Assembly (NCBI GenBank): GCA_946803715.1
Contig: CAMPET010000001.1
Location: forward strand, 1,106,884-1,123,212
Source of the DNA: Beroe ovata
Taxonomy: Eukaryota; Ctenophora; Nuda; Beroida; Beroidae
Direction of reading: 5' to 3'
Length of the DNA stretch: 16,329 nt
In this document: one piece after another, positions 1-10,500 of the stretch
Layout: each line of letters opens with the position of its first letter
Position numbering within the stretch: position 1 is the first letter of the stretch
Translations under genes and position numbers: made by a program
Notes under the pieces: model-generated
What the model saw: the letters and a program-made list of their open reading frames with translations, nothing else
What the model was told of the DNA's origin: nothing
Database searches by the model: none

Positions 1-174
1 CACACTCACTCACACACTCACTCACCACACTACACTCGCAGGTGGGGAGGAGACAGTGTTTTTGACACTCATTACACGATGATATGTGCGGTGACAAGGA
101 AATGGGTCGATATGCGGGGGAGGGAACGTGTGAAAATGCGTGTGTGTGTGTTTGTGTGTGTTTGTCTGGTGAGT

Positions 175-205
<31 letters not shown>

Positions 206-411
206 GAGGGAGGGAGGGGGCGTGTGATTGGTTTTTCACAATAATGTTAGTGCAGTATGCACTATATACAATGTATTTGAGAGGTAGAGAAAGAGAACTA
301 CAGTTCTCATGGCAGTAGATACACCCAGAGAGAGAGAGAGTTGTACTATCGTACTATCGCTATGGTTTCCCTCCCGATCCCTATACAACTGTACTGCATG
401 TACAGCTCACA
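1..411. repeat. Microsatellite-rich stretch without a gene
   Basis: The stretch opens with CACT/CA-rich repeats (1-36). It contains an interrupted TG tract at about 140-206, whose purest part is about 178-204, and a short AG tract near 329-340. The open frame at 79-318 is mostly translated TG repeat (alternating V/C) and is not credible as a protein. This would be intron sequence of the leftward zinc-ribbon gene if that gene splices at 423. I see no exon or poly(A) signal for the leftward strand here. Confidence 0.8.
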
Positions 412-422
412 TCATCGCTTAC

Positions 423-1143
423 CGGCTAGTTGCTGAGCCTCCTCAGGTGAAAGTTTGGGAACTCGCTGTGTTGTGAAGAGCGAGAGCGCGGTTTGCCCGC
501 TGACTGCGTTCACAGACCCACACTTGTGACAGAATTTACTCCCCGAGTAGAGGGGGATGCCGCAGTTCGGACAGCAGGTTATCACTTTGTCTCCCTGTCC
601 CACGGGAAATTCCCGGTATGTTTTGGGCGGGGTCCGCGTTTTGAACGGACAAACGTGTCCCTTTCTAGGTTGGTGGCACTTGAGACAAATCTGAGCTGCA
701 CGTTTTGCGGGCGGTCTGATGCTTCCTGAGTCAGGGTCAGATAGGGAGGAGGGCGGACGTTTCATGGGAGTCAAATAGTCTGTCACGGACATGGGGTTTG
801 AGTCCAGAGCAGTGGACGTCGGGTAGCCGTGTTGGAGGGCGGAGGGGTAACTGAGTTGGTGTAGAGAGGTGGACAAGTGGACGGTGGAAAGCGGAGATAC
901 CATGCCACCCGACATGCTCTGCATCTGCTGGTACGACGACTGGTTGTATGACATCAGGTGGTTGTACGATTGTTGGTGGCTGGGCAAGACACTCTGCAGG
1001 TGCGAGGGATACGCACCCTGGAGTTGGAGCTCTGGGGAGGAGTACATACTGGGGTAGTAAGTGCCCCCATTACAGGATGCTGTCGATGATTCAAACTTGG
1101 GGAGAACCTCACTCGGTGTCGACTCTATCATGATCCCGTTCAT
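423..1143 (-). CDS. First coding exon of a Q/S/Y-rich nuclear protein with a zinc ribbon
   Basis: About 240 residues start at the ATG 1141-1143. Residues 25-120 are low complexity, rich in Ser, Tyr, Gln, Met and Pro, like an activation or prion-like segment. Residues 128-148 carry two basic clusters (KRPP and PPAKR) that could form a bipartite nuclear localisation signal. Residues 153-165 hold a C-x2-C-x8-C knuckle (CLKCHQPRKGHVC). Residues 190-209 are a zinc ribbon with C-x2-C then C-x2-C (CPNCGIPLYSGSKFCHKCG). The exon probably ends in a GTAAGC donor after residue Ala240 plus one base (phase 1). If that site is not used, the frame stops three codons later at 412. No poly(A) signal lies to the left, which favours splicing. 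A nuclear regulator is an inference from composition. I do not recognise the family. Confidence 0.8.
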
Positions 1144-1167
1144 TGGAGAGCCACTAACGACTAATTA

Positions 1168-1175
1168 ATTTGCAT
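1168..1175 (+). promoter_or_regulatory. Octamer ATTTGCAT motif next to the start codon
   Basis: A perfect ATTTGCAT octamer, the POU-factor consensus, overlaps TAAT-type homeodomain cores 25-33 b upstream of the leftward ATG. It would lie in the 5' UTR or core promoter. An 8-b match can arise by chance. Confidence 0.25.
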
Positions 1176-1259
1176 ACCTTGCAAGCAAAAACAACTCTGT
1201 AAACAACGACTAAAGCAACCCAAAGGCTTCTAAAACAACTGAGTGCTATCCGATTTCTG

Positions 1260-1400
1260 TGGCTGCCGAATTGGAAAGACTAGCGCGGCAGTGATTGGTT
1301 GATTAGTGCGTGACGTAGCAGCGTAACGCTGGCCTGGTAGCTCACGACTCAGGAGTCACGCGATGGTCACGTGCGCGCGGCTCACGCCACGCGTGGCTTG
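1260..1400 (-). promoter_or_regulatory. Probable promoter of the zinc-ribbon gene
   Basis: A GC- and CpG-rich block lies 120-260 b upstream of the leftward ATG. Two CCAAT boxes read on the minus strand (1270-1274 and 1294-1298). A CRE-like TGACGTAG is at 1311-1318, a palindrome GACTCAGGAGTC at 1346-1357, a CACGTG E-box at 1368-1373 and a CCACGCGTGG palindrome at 1387-1396. Such clusters are typical of proximal promoters. It could also serve the rightward MH2 gene, whose 5' end is not resolved. Confidence 0.5.
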
Positions 1401-2757
1401 TTAAATGAAGGATTGTATGACTGCTCTGTGTAGGAAGGAACGCGCCAAGTAGCTGTAGGGATGCTATGCTTGCTAGTTCAGTTATCAATTCCAGGGACCA
1501 CCACCGATTAGGACGGCAATTATCTGGTGCTAATTCGGGACATTTCAGATTCGAATGAATTTACAAATGTTGTTAATTATTTCAGTAATGAAGAAGTTTA
1601 GATCCATTAATTGATGCTGGTAATTCGCTTCATGAGTTGGAAGTAAGCAATAGACTACCAAGTGGTATTGTTTAATATACTTTCAATCGAAAACTGTTAA
1701 TTAGTAATTAATGTTATCACGAATTGAAAATGAAACGTCCTTCCAAAGATTTGAATCTGCAGCCGATTTATCGAAACCTTTAGGTATGGCGACACAAGGT
1801 TAACACAAGGCAGGAAGGCGCTACACTCTTTGTGTGATTCGGTAATCGTGTTTGATATATGCCAATGATCATTATTGCGTAAAGATGATTGGATTTAGCA
1901 CCTAATTCATTCTTCTGTAACAATCAATGTTTCGCCTCCGTTACATCGAAAGTTAACCACAAATCGATTACGAGCTACGATGCGCTTCAATTTCAATGCC
2001 AATAATGTGTGTATTTGGTAATTGTGAGCCAAGAGCGGGGATCGCGGCAATCAACTAAACCTCAATAACAAAATATGTGAAAATCGCGTAAAAGTCTCGC
2101 TGTTCCGAGGTCAAAATACCTATGAATAGGAAAATATTGGTGTAAAAAGATGTGAAAAGGTGATTGGTGATACGATTACGAATTACGATTACGAATTACG
2201 ATACAAGTAATGTACTTGTAGTTCACACCTAAATGCGAAACTCGTATATTCAATGGACGTCGACTGTCGAGTATCATTCATGGACGCGAACGATTGGACA
2301 GGACGCGATCAATAATGTACACACAAGAACTGTTATGTCAATTGCCACTCGTAGTCGTCTTGTGAGTGTAAGTCAATGGTTAGCGGTTTCAACTAGTTGA
2401 AAGGAAGTTTAGATGTAGAAAGAATGCGGGAACAGGATTTTCCGAATACTATCCAGTTTTTACAAGAATCATAGTGAGGTGCTAATTCTAAGTATGAACT
2501 ATAACTATCGAAGTAGTAGATTCAGTGGGACATACCAGAGACTGAAAAACGAAGCGTGAAGGACAAAAGATCTCGTTCTTGTGACGTGTACAACCACAGC
2601 AAACCGTGTATACTTAAACATGAAATGACCTCGTGTGTACGTGTACACATGGCAATCAAAAGCCGCGCATTGCGCATTGCGCGTTTTCGTTGCAAAGTTT
2701 TTATGCCTAGAACCAATAGTTCTATGCGCGGCGCGACCAACAAATGACAGACGGTGG
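1401..2757. other. Non-coding stretch upstream of the MH2 gene
   Basis: This is AT-leaning, unique-looking sequence. I see no exon with credible coding content on either strand. The only local structure is a short tandem repeat of an ACGATTACGAATT-like unit at about 2172-2202. The frames at 2522-2767 on the two strands show no domain and no splice context. A 5' UTR exon of the rightward gene could hide here. Confidence 0.6.
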
Positions 2758-2875
2758 ATATCAGCATTTGTCAGATTTTATCTGACCTCAGTTTCTCGCG
2801 CGCGGCGCGCGCGCCTTCATCGAAGGCGCGCCCGCGCGAGAAACAGGTCAGGTAACATCTGACAATATCAGCATT
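2758..2875. mobile_element. 96-b foldback element with an 11-b target duplication (family F1, copy 1)
   Basis: The element spans 2769-2864. Its ends are TGTCAGAT and ATCTGACA, and nearly the whole length is an inverted repeat: the arm with TTTCTCGCGCG pairs with CGCGCGAGAAA around a GCCTTCATCGAAGGC centre. It is flanked by the direct repeat ATATCAGCATT at 2758-2768 and 2865-2875. This has the structure of a non-autonomous DNA transposon (MITE). The long terminal repeats and an 8-11 b duplication would fit Mutator-like or similar superfamilies, which is inference. Confidence 0.8.
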
Positions 2876-3068
2876 ATGCCATTATAATTAGAATTAAGAA
2901 ATCAGTTTACCAGATATAGACAACTTATCCAAGGTCTCATAAGAATCAACACAGACAATCAAAGCAAAATAGTTTTGTTCCTAAATTCTAAATTTATTTC
3001 AATTATGTAGCGCCGCGCATCGTGTCCCCGCGCTGCGTGACCCAAATCACAAATACTCCGCGCGCGCT

Positions 3069-3137
3069 GCGCGTCTCCTTTCGATTTCTACGACTTTTCA
3101 GTTCACTGAGTAGAGCAGGGATGCGCAACGTGTGCAC
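3069..3137 (+). repeat. Dispersed repeat F3, copy 1
   Basis: This runs from GCGCGTCTCC through TTCTACGACTTTTCA and ACTGAGTAGA to CAACGTGTGCAC. The same order of blocks occurs in reverse orientation at 11966-12048, with small insertions. Both copies lie in GC-rich transposon-like surroundings. The open frame at 3022-3393 covering it has no domain and is a by-product of this sequence and the element beside it. Confidence 0.7.
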
Positions 3138-3154
3138 TGTGCACAGTGCACACG
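3129..3154. repeat. 26-b perfect palindrome
   Basis: CGTGTGCACTGTG is followed directly by its reverse complement, with no loop. The pairing continues outward (GATGCGC against GCGCATC) after a two-base interruption on the left. It overlaps the end of the F3 repeat and may be the end structure of that element. Confidence 0.75.
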
Positions 3155-3244
3155 CGCATCACAAATCATTACAAAATTGTTCGTTATTTTTTTTCTACCA
3201 TCCACCGTCGGCGCAACACAATCAAGCGATTCCAGCAGCACGAG

Positions 3245-3368
3245 TTGTAGGATTTCACCCTACCGGCCTACCCTTGCTGGCGGGATTTTATCCCTGGCAA
3301 GGGTTGAAGGGTGAAGGGCGGAATGAAAATTGCATTGCGCGCACCGATGGTAGGGTAGAATCCTACAA
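3245..3368. mobile_element. 124-b MITE with 20-b terminal inverted repeats (family F2, copy 1)
   Basis: The left end TTGTAGGATTTCACCCTACC (3245-3264) pairs with the right end 3349-3368 with two mismatches. Inside it shares TTGCTGGCGGGATTTTATCC with the second copy at 12543-12647. I find no exact target duplication here (CAGCACGAG on the left, ATCACGAAG on the right), so it is either older or was inserted beside another event. Confidence 0.75.
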
Positions 3369-3450
3369 ATCACGAAGTCATATTTTTCAGTGACTGAGAT
3401 TGTATTGATGAAATTTTCTTGAAATGTGTGATGGTTTATACCATAAATTC

Positions 3451-3468
3451 TTATCTTATCTTATCTTA
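3451..3468. repeat. (TTATC)n pentanucleotide microsatellite
   Basis: About three and a half head-to-tail TTATC units. No function can be inferred. Confidence 0.7.
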
Positions 3469-3743
3469 AACCATATGAGTGATTCAAATTTATAATCACT
3501 TTTCTTTCTGTGGTGACTGTGATATTCAATATTGAAATGAAATCTATTATTACTTTGTGGAGATTTATCTGCAATCCTCATAGCCATAGCACTTGCTGGT
3601 TTTGGTTTCCATCATGTTCTCTGGACAATGAATTCATCAAGTGATGAAAGAACTGAGGTTGAGTTTCTGATATCTGTATTTTTCAATCAACTTCTCTTCT
3701 GTTTTATAAACTTGCAATGAATTGACATTTGTTATTTTTGCAG

Positions 3744-4518
3744 AAAGTTGACAATGAGTTAGAGTACCATCTTCAATGCATCCAAACGTTTGTAGCTGAA
3801 GCTGAGGAAGATGATGAGAATCTTGATCTGAAAAATTATAATCTTTATGAAATAACATCATCATTATTCAAGTCAACCAATCTTGAAAATGCTATGAGTA
3901 GCAATGATGAAAATCAATTACCTCCAGCCACATCGTCTTCATCATATGTAGATACTTTGATTGATCAGGCAATGTCATCAAATAAAACTATGGGAAACCC
4001 ATTTCAAGATTTGGAAGATTATCTGGCTGATGTTGTGGATCCAACTCTGGAGGAGAGAAGGTCGAAACATGATGATATGAAACTCTATCTCAGAGCTGCT
4101 GGAGAAAGTCAAGATTCCACTCTTGATACACCTACCAATTATTCATCTGGTCTTGATACACCTATTGGACCCCAGCGAATTGTCTCTCAGCCATCATGTG
4201 TTGATACACTGACAGCACTCGAGTTTCCAATCTCTGAAGTCAGTCAACCTGAAACTGATGCTACTGATCTTGTCCTGGCAGAAAATCCTGATACAAGTCC
4301 ACTGCATAGACCAAGCATGTTGGAAATAGAACCAAATGATCCCCTTGAAGCTACAAACACAGGTTCCATTACCTATGTATCTCCATTTAGCCTGGAAACT
4401 TGGGGCAGGGAAGGGGAAGAGGTTTCAAGAAGAAGAGAATCCATTGGTGCTAGGAGGCAAATCAGAAGTGTGACATCCCTCTTCCTTGATTCAAGTCTCA
4501 AAATCACTCAGATACCTG
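3744..4518 (+). CDS. MH2 gene: long N-terminal exon
   Basis: The exon follows a TTATTTTTGCAG acceptor and ends in phase 1 at a GTAACA donor. It encodes 258 acidic, Ser/Thr-rich residues with no globular domain that I recognise. Internal similarities include LDTPTNYSSG/LDTPIGPQ and VDTLIDQ/VDTLTAL. The two TP sites suit proline-directed kinases. Near the end RRRESIGARR is a basophilic kinase-type site. Confidence 0.8.
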
Positions 4519-7500
4519 GTAACAAGTTGATCAATCTGTAATTTGCGTAATAAGTGATTATGATAATAATGTCTCTTTTTTCGATATTCAAAATGTCATT
4601 TTCAGCAGAATTTGATGGAGCTGATGAGACTTCAGATGCGGGTGAAAGCTCTGAGATAGGAAATTATCAGGACAGTGGCTTCCATTCCCTTGACAGCTCA
4701 TCAACTAGGCACAAGGTATGGACTAAGGAGTTTATGAAATTCACCATGAAAATAATACAAATCATATTCTTCAAGAACTCAGTTCCTACCCGCTTGACAT
4801 GGATTATTTCATGTAGTAACTCAGTATTTAAAGCAAATATTTGTTACTAACGAATGTTACTTCAATTATTGCATGCTTATATGTGACCTAAATTTAGCAC
4901 ATACTTGCTTCTCCAATGAATAAAATCGCTGTATGGCTTGTATTGAGTGAAATTACAGCTCTTTCTAACAAGGTTTGAAACAAGCATTCGTTGTAACAAT
5001 CTTTTTAAGGGTCAGGAATGAACACTCCCGATATTACATCACCACGCACAAAGACCTACAGAGTGCAGACACACACACACACACACACANTTTAAACCTG
5101 GTCCCGTACACCAGTGCCCAGTACGGCCGATGGATGTAGATGTACTGCATTAGACACAACATGGCGATATCAACCTTCATGAAGGCCCAGCTACAAATCA
5201 CGGCCACAGCGAGCATCTCGTTAAGGTACTGGTTGACAGAGGTCACCGGATCGCTCATAACCAGGTATATACCCTGGGGTAGCGAGCAAATGAGGTAGAG
5301 CGCAATGCCGGGTATGGCCAGGTATCTGTAAAACCGGGCTGTCCACGCTACTCGCTTCCGGAGGTGGTAGTAGTATGTGAAGAGGTTGAGGGGCAGACCC
5401 ACAACAAGACATGTCAGCTCTATCGTCCCAAAACTGTAGTTTACGACCCGGTCACTTGGTGTCATGGTCGTGGTGTTGCCAAACACTGTCATAGTGACAG
5501 CTGCGGTAGTGAACTCCGACTGAGATTCTCTTGAGCTATTGAGAGAGGGAAGTGGTTATTGGAGAGAATTGGGATAATCCAAGTAGTTGAAATAGTGTGA
5601 GTGATCACTTCCAGACGTCACTCGGCTTGATTGTTTTATTCTCATTCAAGCAGTGACGTCATTATTGATCGTGCGTGCATCAGGAATTTTCTACTCTTAT
5701 ATCATATTGTATTCACTAACAGGTACCGTAGACTTAACCTAAACCCAAGAATCTCTCTCGCACACACACACACACACACACAAACACGCACGCACACACA
5801 CGCACAAACGCACACACAGTACAGTGTCAGTGCACAGACAATCACATACACACAGACAAAGATACACAAATACACAGACACATACACAGATACACAGGGA
5901 CACAGATACACAAACACAGACAAGCACATGTACACAGACACAAATACACAGGCACAAACACAGACAAACACAAGAGACACAAACACAAATACACAGGCAC
6001 AAACACAGACAAACACAAGAGACACAAACACAGATACACGCAGGGGCACAGATACACAGGCACAAACACAGATACACACGAGACACACATACACACATAC
6101 AGACAAACACATACAAAAACAGTACACACAGACACAGATACACAAATACACAACCACAAACAGTAAACACAGACAGACAGACAGACAGACACACACACAC
6201 CCCCACACACACGCACACACACACACACAGACAAACACACACAGACACAGATGCACACAGGCACAAACACAGATACACGCAAACACAGATACACACAGAT
6301 ACACAGACACTATTGGTAACATCATTGTCTACTCAAAGTAAGGGGAAGTATGTGAACTAGGAAATACTGACCACACGCTTCCTTCCTTATGCTTTAGTAA
6401 ATGTGTCTCATGTTACTCCAGAATATTGATAGAGGTCTTACCAAGAACATATAATTTCTTACAAATTCTTAGCAGCATAACTCAATGACTTACAATCAAA
6501 ACCAATCACAGGTCTCTGTGCAGTACGCATTCATGAAATACATGACATTTCCTACGCCCAATTCCAATTTGTCATATGCTATCTACATCAATAAGGTATG
6601 TGACGGCAGTATATATACATATTGCTGTGCATATGTATAGATATATTCAATTTATTGAAGGTGCAGCGTTAACCTGTCATGCCAGCATAAAGCATTCATA
6701 TTGTGGATTGTCAGAACATCATTATTTGTGACAGCTAGTTAGGAATAGGAAGGGGTGTCACAATTTGCTGTTTATTTCCTGCACCCCTTCGGTTGCGAAA
6801 TAACTGATTCTTCCGGTTGAGAAATATCGATCAACATAGTTCGAATATTTGGTTGTTCTGCAATTCACTGACTCGTTCAATTTCCAACTTTACTTACCTG
6901 GTAATAAAAGCCGTACCAATGACTGTTATTGACACAGATGAAGCTGTCATCTCCAAATTATCGAGTGTTACCAACAACAGCAATAACAGGTTGATAGGGA
7001 GTCATGTCCGTATCGTGTTACCGTCGATTGTTTTAATTATTGGCTGATAAAATTTTGAATTCGCAACACTGTATCATTATGAACTCTGTCATGTATTTCC
7101 AATTATGAAAAGTGAGGATAAATTGGACTGAGATCGTTTAGATAAGAGACATGTTCTCCAAATGATATGTTCGATGATGAAACCATTGAAGTTCTGAATA
7201 TTTTTATCTCTCAACATCGAATCTAAATTTAAACATGCGCTAATCAACGGTCGAATTTCACACTCCTATTTTTTGTTGAAGGCATGGAATTTCCGTAAGG
7301 CGCGAGAAGATTTTCAATGCTTGGACTGGCGACGCGCGCTTAGTTTGCGCGCATTCTAATCAAATTTCACATGGTATACAGCTGTTCTCGTAATCGAATA
7401 GCGTACATTGTTCGCTATTATGGGGCTAAATTTATCAATTTTTCGCTTATATTAAAATCAAAACAATACCGTTGAAAGTATCACACACTTCACATCGGGA

Positions 7501-10500
7501 TAATGACATACCAAATTGTATCTGGGTGCAATATTTTGCTCATTATGCGTTACTAATTCATCGGATTGTACATTATACCAAGTTCGAATCGACAACTTTG
7601 TCGCAACAGTATTTACAGTGCGATGCTGCCCGTTCATGTATATTCAGTTAATCCGATACATTCTTATCGTATTACAGCGTATTCGCTGTCGCATACTTCG
7701 TGTACTACACTCGCGTAATGTAATTATTTCTCGTATAAACAGGGCTGTGAAACAGTACTATGCATACTGTTGCCAACATTTACCAAATACCAAGATATAT
7801 TTACCCGTGATTTGAATTAGTGTGGACAATACCACTGTGTACACTGTACACTGTAACGGTCCCAAGGTATGGGAATTCGACACGGCCTCTGAAACATGTT
7901 CTGAGAATCGGTCCTAATTTATTTCCATAGTTCACATTTCGTGTATCTTTGATTAAGATATGCATTAAATTCTTAGTTTTGTATGATTGAAAACTCTGTC
8001 AGACTACACACACTTTTCATGCAAATGAGTGCAGTCGTGGTCAAACGTCAAACATAACTTTCACAAGTAACAAACATGCTTTGTTTTTAACTATTTCAAT
8101 TCTTCAACTNCACACACACACACATAAACACACACCTCATTGCATACAGTAAGAATGCAAAACATACCTCATTGTGTAAACTAAACACGTAACTATGAGG
8201 ACGACAGCAATAATGTAGTAATCCCTTGATAAAATCAAATGATTCCCAATTTCTCTGACAAGAATGAGACGTCGATATTATGAATTAAACTCTCATCATG
8301 GTGAGGCAGAAATCTTTCGTTTTACACATCATCAGTGCCTCAAATTTGATTGTAATAATAAATAGTGTTGATAAGTTTAAAACTCCTTGATAAAACATGT
8401 TACAGTTTCAAACAAAATTATTTATCGGAGTTCCAGCAAATAGCATGCAGATTTAGGGTCCGAATTGCTTTGAGGGGTTTCCATGTTTCAATGGGTATTG
8501 AATTCATTATTTTCAGAATAGCAGTGTCTCATCGTTGAGTAACGCGGTCACAGAATCTTCTCTGGAGCCAGCGGAAGTGGCCGCATGCGACGTCAGTGCA
8601 CGTGACATAGAGAGTAGTGTCATAGCAACGCGTGATCCTGCAGCACGTGAAATCATAACAACGCGTGATTCTGCACATGATATGATAACGCGTGACGGAC
8701 CTGTGAAGAGTAAGGGAGTAGGAACTCCCGATCAGGTTCTCACTACATTGGACCGACCCCGCGCTCAATCGCTCGTCGGGACACCTTTGAGACAGGCATG
8801 GGTTCAGGTAGGCGAGATATGTGAGATTCTTATATCGGGTTCATTTCATTCAAAAAGTGTATCTATCAATAGTTAGTAATTCCCACCCTCTCTCTCTCTC
8901 CAAAGGTGAGCTGTTACGAACGAGACACACAAACTGGTAACTTTCTCATTGACAAACACAGAGTACAGATAGACGGACAGTTTCTCCATCCAGAGCTTAA
9001 CAACTCACCTGAGTTGTACAGGTATGTCAATATACTGTATACTGTGCCAATGTATGGACATTGTATAGCATGAAGATCATGTTCATGCTATACAATGCCC
9101 ATACATTGGCACAGTATACACTATACAATGTACATTTTATCTCGGTGTCAGATTGTACAGATCGAATTTGCCATTATGTCATGAATCGTACTCTGTTAAT
9201 ATGAATAGTTCGTGGGCACCGGGCATAGATCACTGTACGTGTATGACATGAAATGAACCTGCGTTCAAAGAAAGTACATATTGGTGTAAATTGTCCGTGA
9301 TGATACATTTCATAACAGGCAACGCATTGAACATACTATTTCTGTGCTTGATCTCATTCCAACATCATAAAACTTGAGCCACATGGAATCGAGACAACTA
9401 TATCGCTAGACGCTACTGCACTTCAACAACTGCAGTGCCACTGCCTACTGCAGTAATTGTCACCTTCACCAATATCAGGATTTCGCTTGCGGGCCTTGTT
9501 AACGATGCCCGTCCTGCAAAAACGGAGAAAATGTTACCCGATATTGGACCGGGAATTGTCATCCAGAGAAACGCCCGATCAGGGAATGTGACACTTACAA
9601 AACTGACAGATCGAGATGTATACATGTTGGTAAGTCATTTCCCCCCTCTGCGATTATACCCACGCTGGAAAGAATTTGCTCGTGTTTTCTGTGTTATTTA
9701 TGAGGTGTAACAATGTCTTTACCACTGCAGAACAAGAATTTCCTGCTCCTGAAAGGCGATGAAAAGTGCAAGGGCAAACATTTGAAATTGGAGAAGAACT
9801 TCAGCTACACGATTTTCGACAAGCAGCAGTTTGTGGAAGATGTCAAGTCAAACGTCATTGATCTCTCCCAGATACACACTATAGGCCAGGTTCATAGGCA
9901 CACCACTTAGTCACCCGCCTCTCCTAATTCATAGCTCGGGGATGGATGAGATCCTGCTCATTATTCCGTCCGATTCTGTGTGAACACACATCCTCCACAA
10001 TATGAGCCCACCCTTAACTCCCCCCCAGGTAGCAATAGCCTTCCTCAAGATCAACAGCAACTCAACGAGGGGCGTACCTTGCTGGGTCAAAATACAGTGT
10101 CTGGAGGCGATGAATCTACTCAAGAGTAAGTTACCGCTTGTCTTTAGTTCTGTCAGGTCTACTTTGAGCGCGCGGCGGGGTCCAATATGGCAGGGTCCAA
10201 TATGGCGTGGAAGGGCTAGAACAACGACAGTTTCCCATCCAGTTTATTCAAATATCCCGCAGACATATTATCCGGCTCCGCCCCAGAGGATAGAGAATGG
10301 CTGAGGAAGCAACCCGCGGACAAGATCCCGCCCCGGCGGGCGTCCAGTTCACGGATATCATTCTCCAAGAGTCTGTCCAAATCCTCGCTGAAGGACAAGA
10401 CAGGCTCCTCCTCTGACTCGAGCAGCACGCCCATCCCACGGACACGGTCAGAACACGTGCGCTCATCACGGCGACACGGCGAGAGCCCGTCCAACTCGAG

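Larger units (their letters stand above)
4716..8516 (+). other. Unusually long second intron of the MH2 gene, with two assembly gaps
   Basis: 3.8 kb long, whereas the other introns of the gene are 87-457 b. Single-base N characters at 5090 and 8110 lie at the edges of CA repeats and bracket 5091-8109. That block holds an antisense receptor exon, paired CRE sites and a 550-b CA-rich region. From 6313 to 8109 I see no convincing gene. A GC-rich patch with GCGCGC repeats lies at about 7300-7350. Confidence 0.7.

Noticed and set aside
79-318. 79-codon frame with a VCVCVC run
   Set aside because: Translated TG microsatellite, with no splice or domain support.
493-1133. Plus-strand frames over the zinc-ribbon exon
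   Set aside because: Shadows of the minus-strand exon, which has the zinc motifs.
3022-3393. 123-codon frame
   Set aside because: Covers the F3 repeat, the palindrome and the F2 MITE, so its openness comes from repeat sequence. No recognisable protein.
5946-6035. CRISPR-like array
   Set aside because: Tandem units without unique spacers, in a eukaryotic simple repeat.
5631-6360. Long open frames on both strands (up to 236 codons), rich in T/H/Q or C/V
   Set aside because: They are translations of the CA/TG-rich repeat. They overlap each other in several frames and have no domain.
7575-7600. tRNA B-box-like AGTTCGAATC
   Set aside because: No A box at the right distance and no cloverleaf.
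7516-7815. 99-codon frame
   Set aside because: No ATG at its head, AT-driven composition, no domain and no splice signals.
8906-10125. IRF-association domain instead of MH2
   Set aside because: The folds are related, but YERDTQTG, DIGPGI and PCWVKI match the SMAD blocks better by eye, and no IRF DNA-binding exon is visible. A profile search could reverse this.
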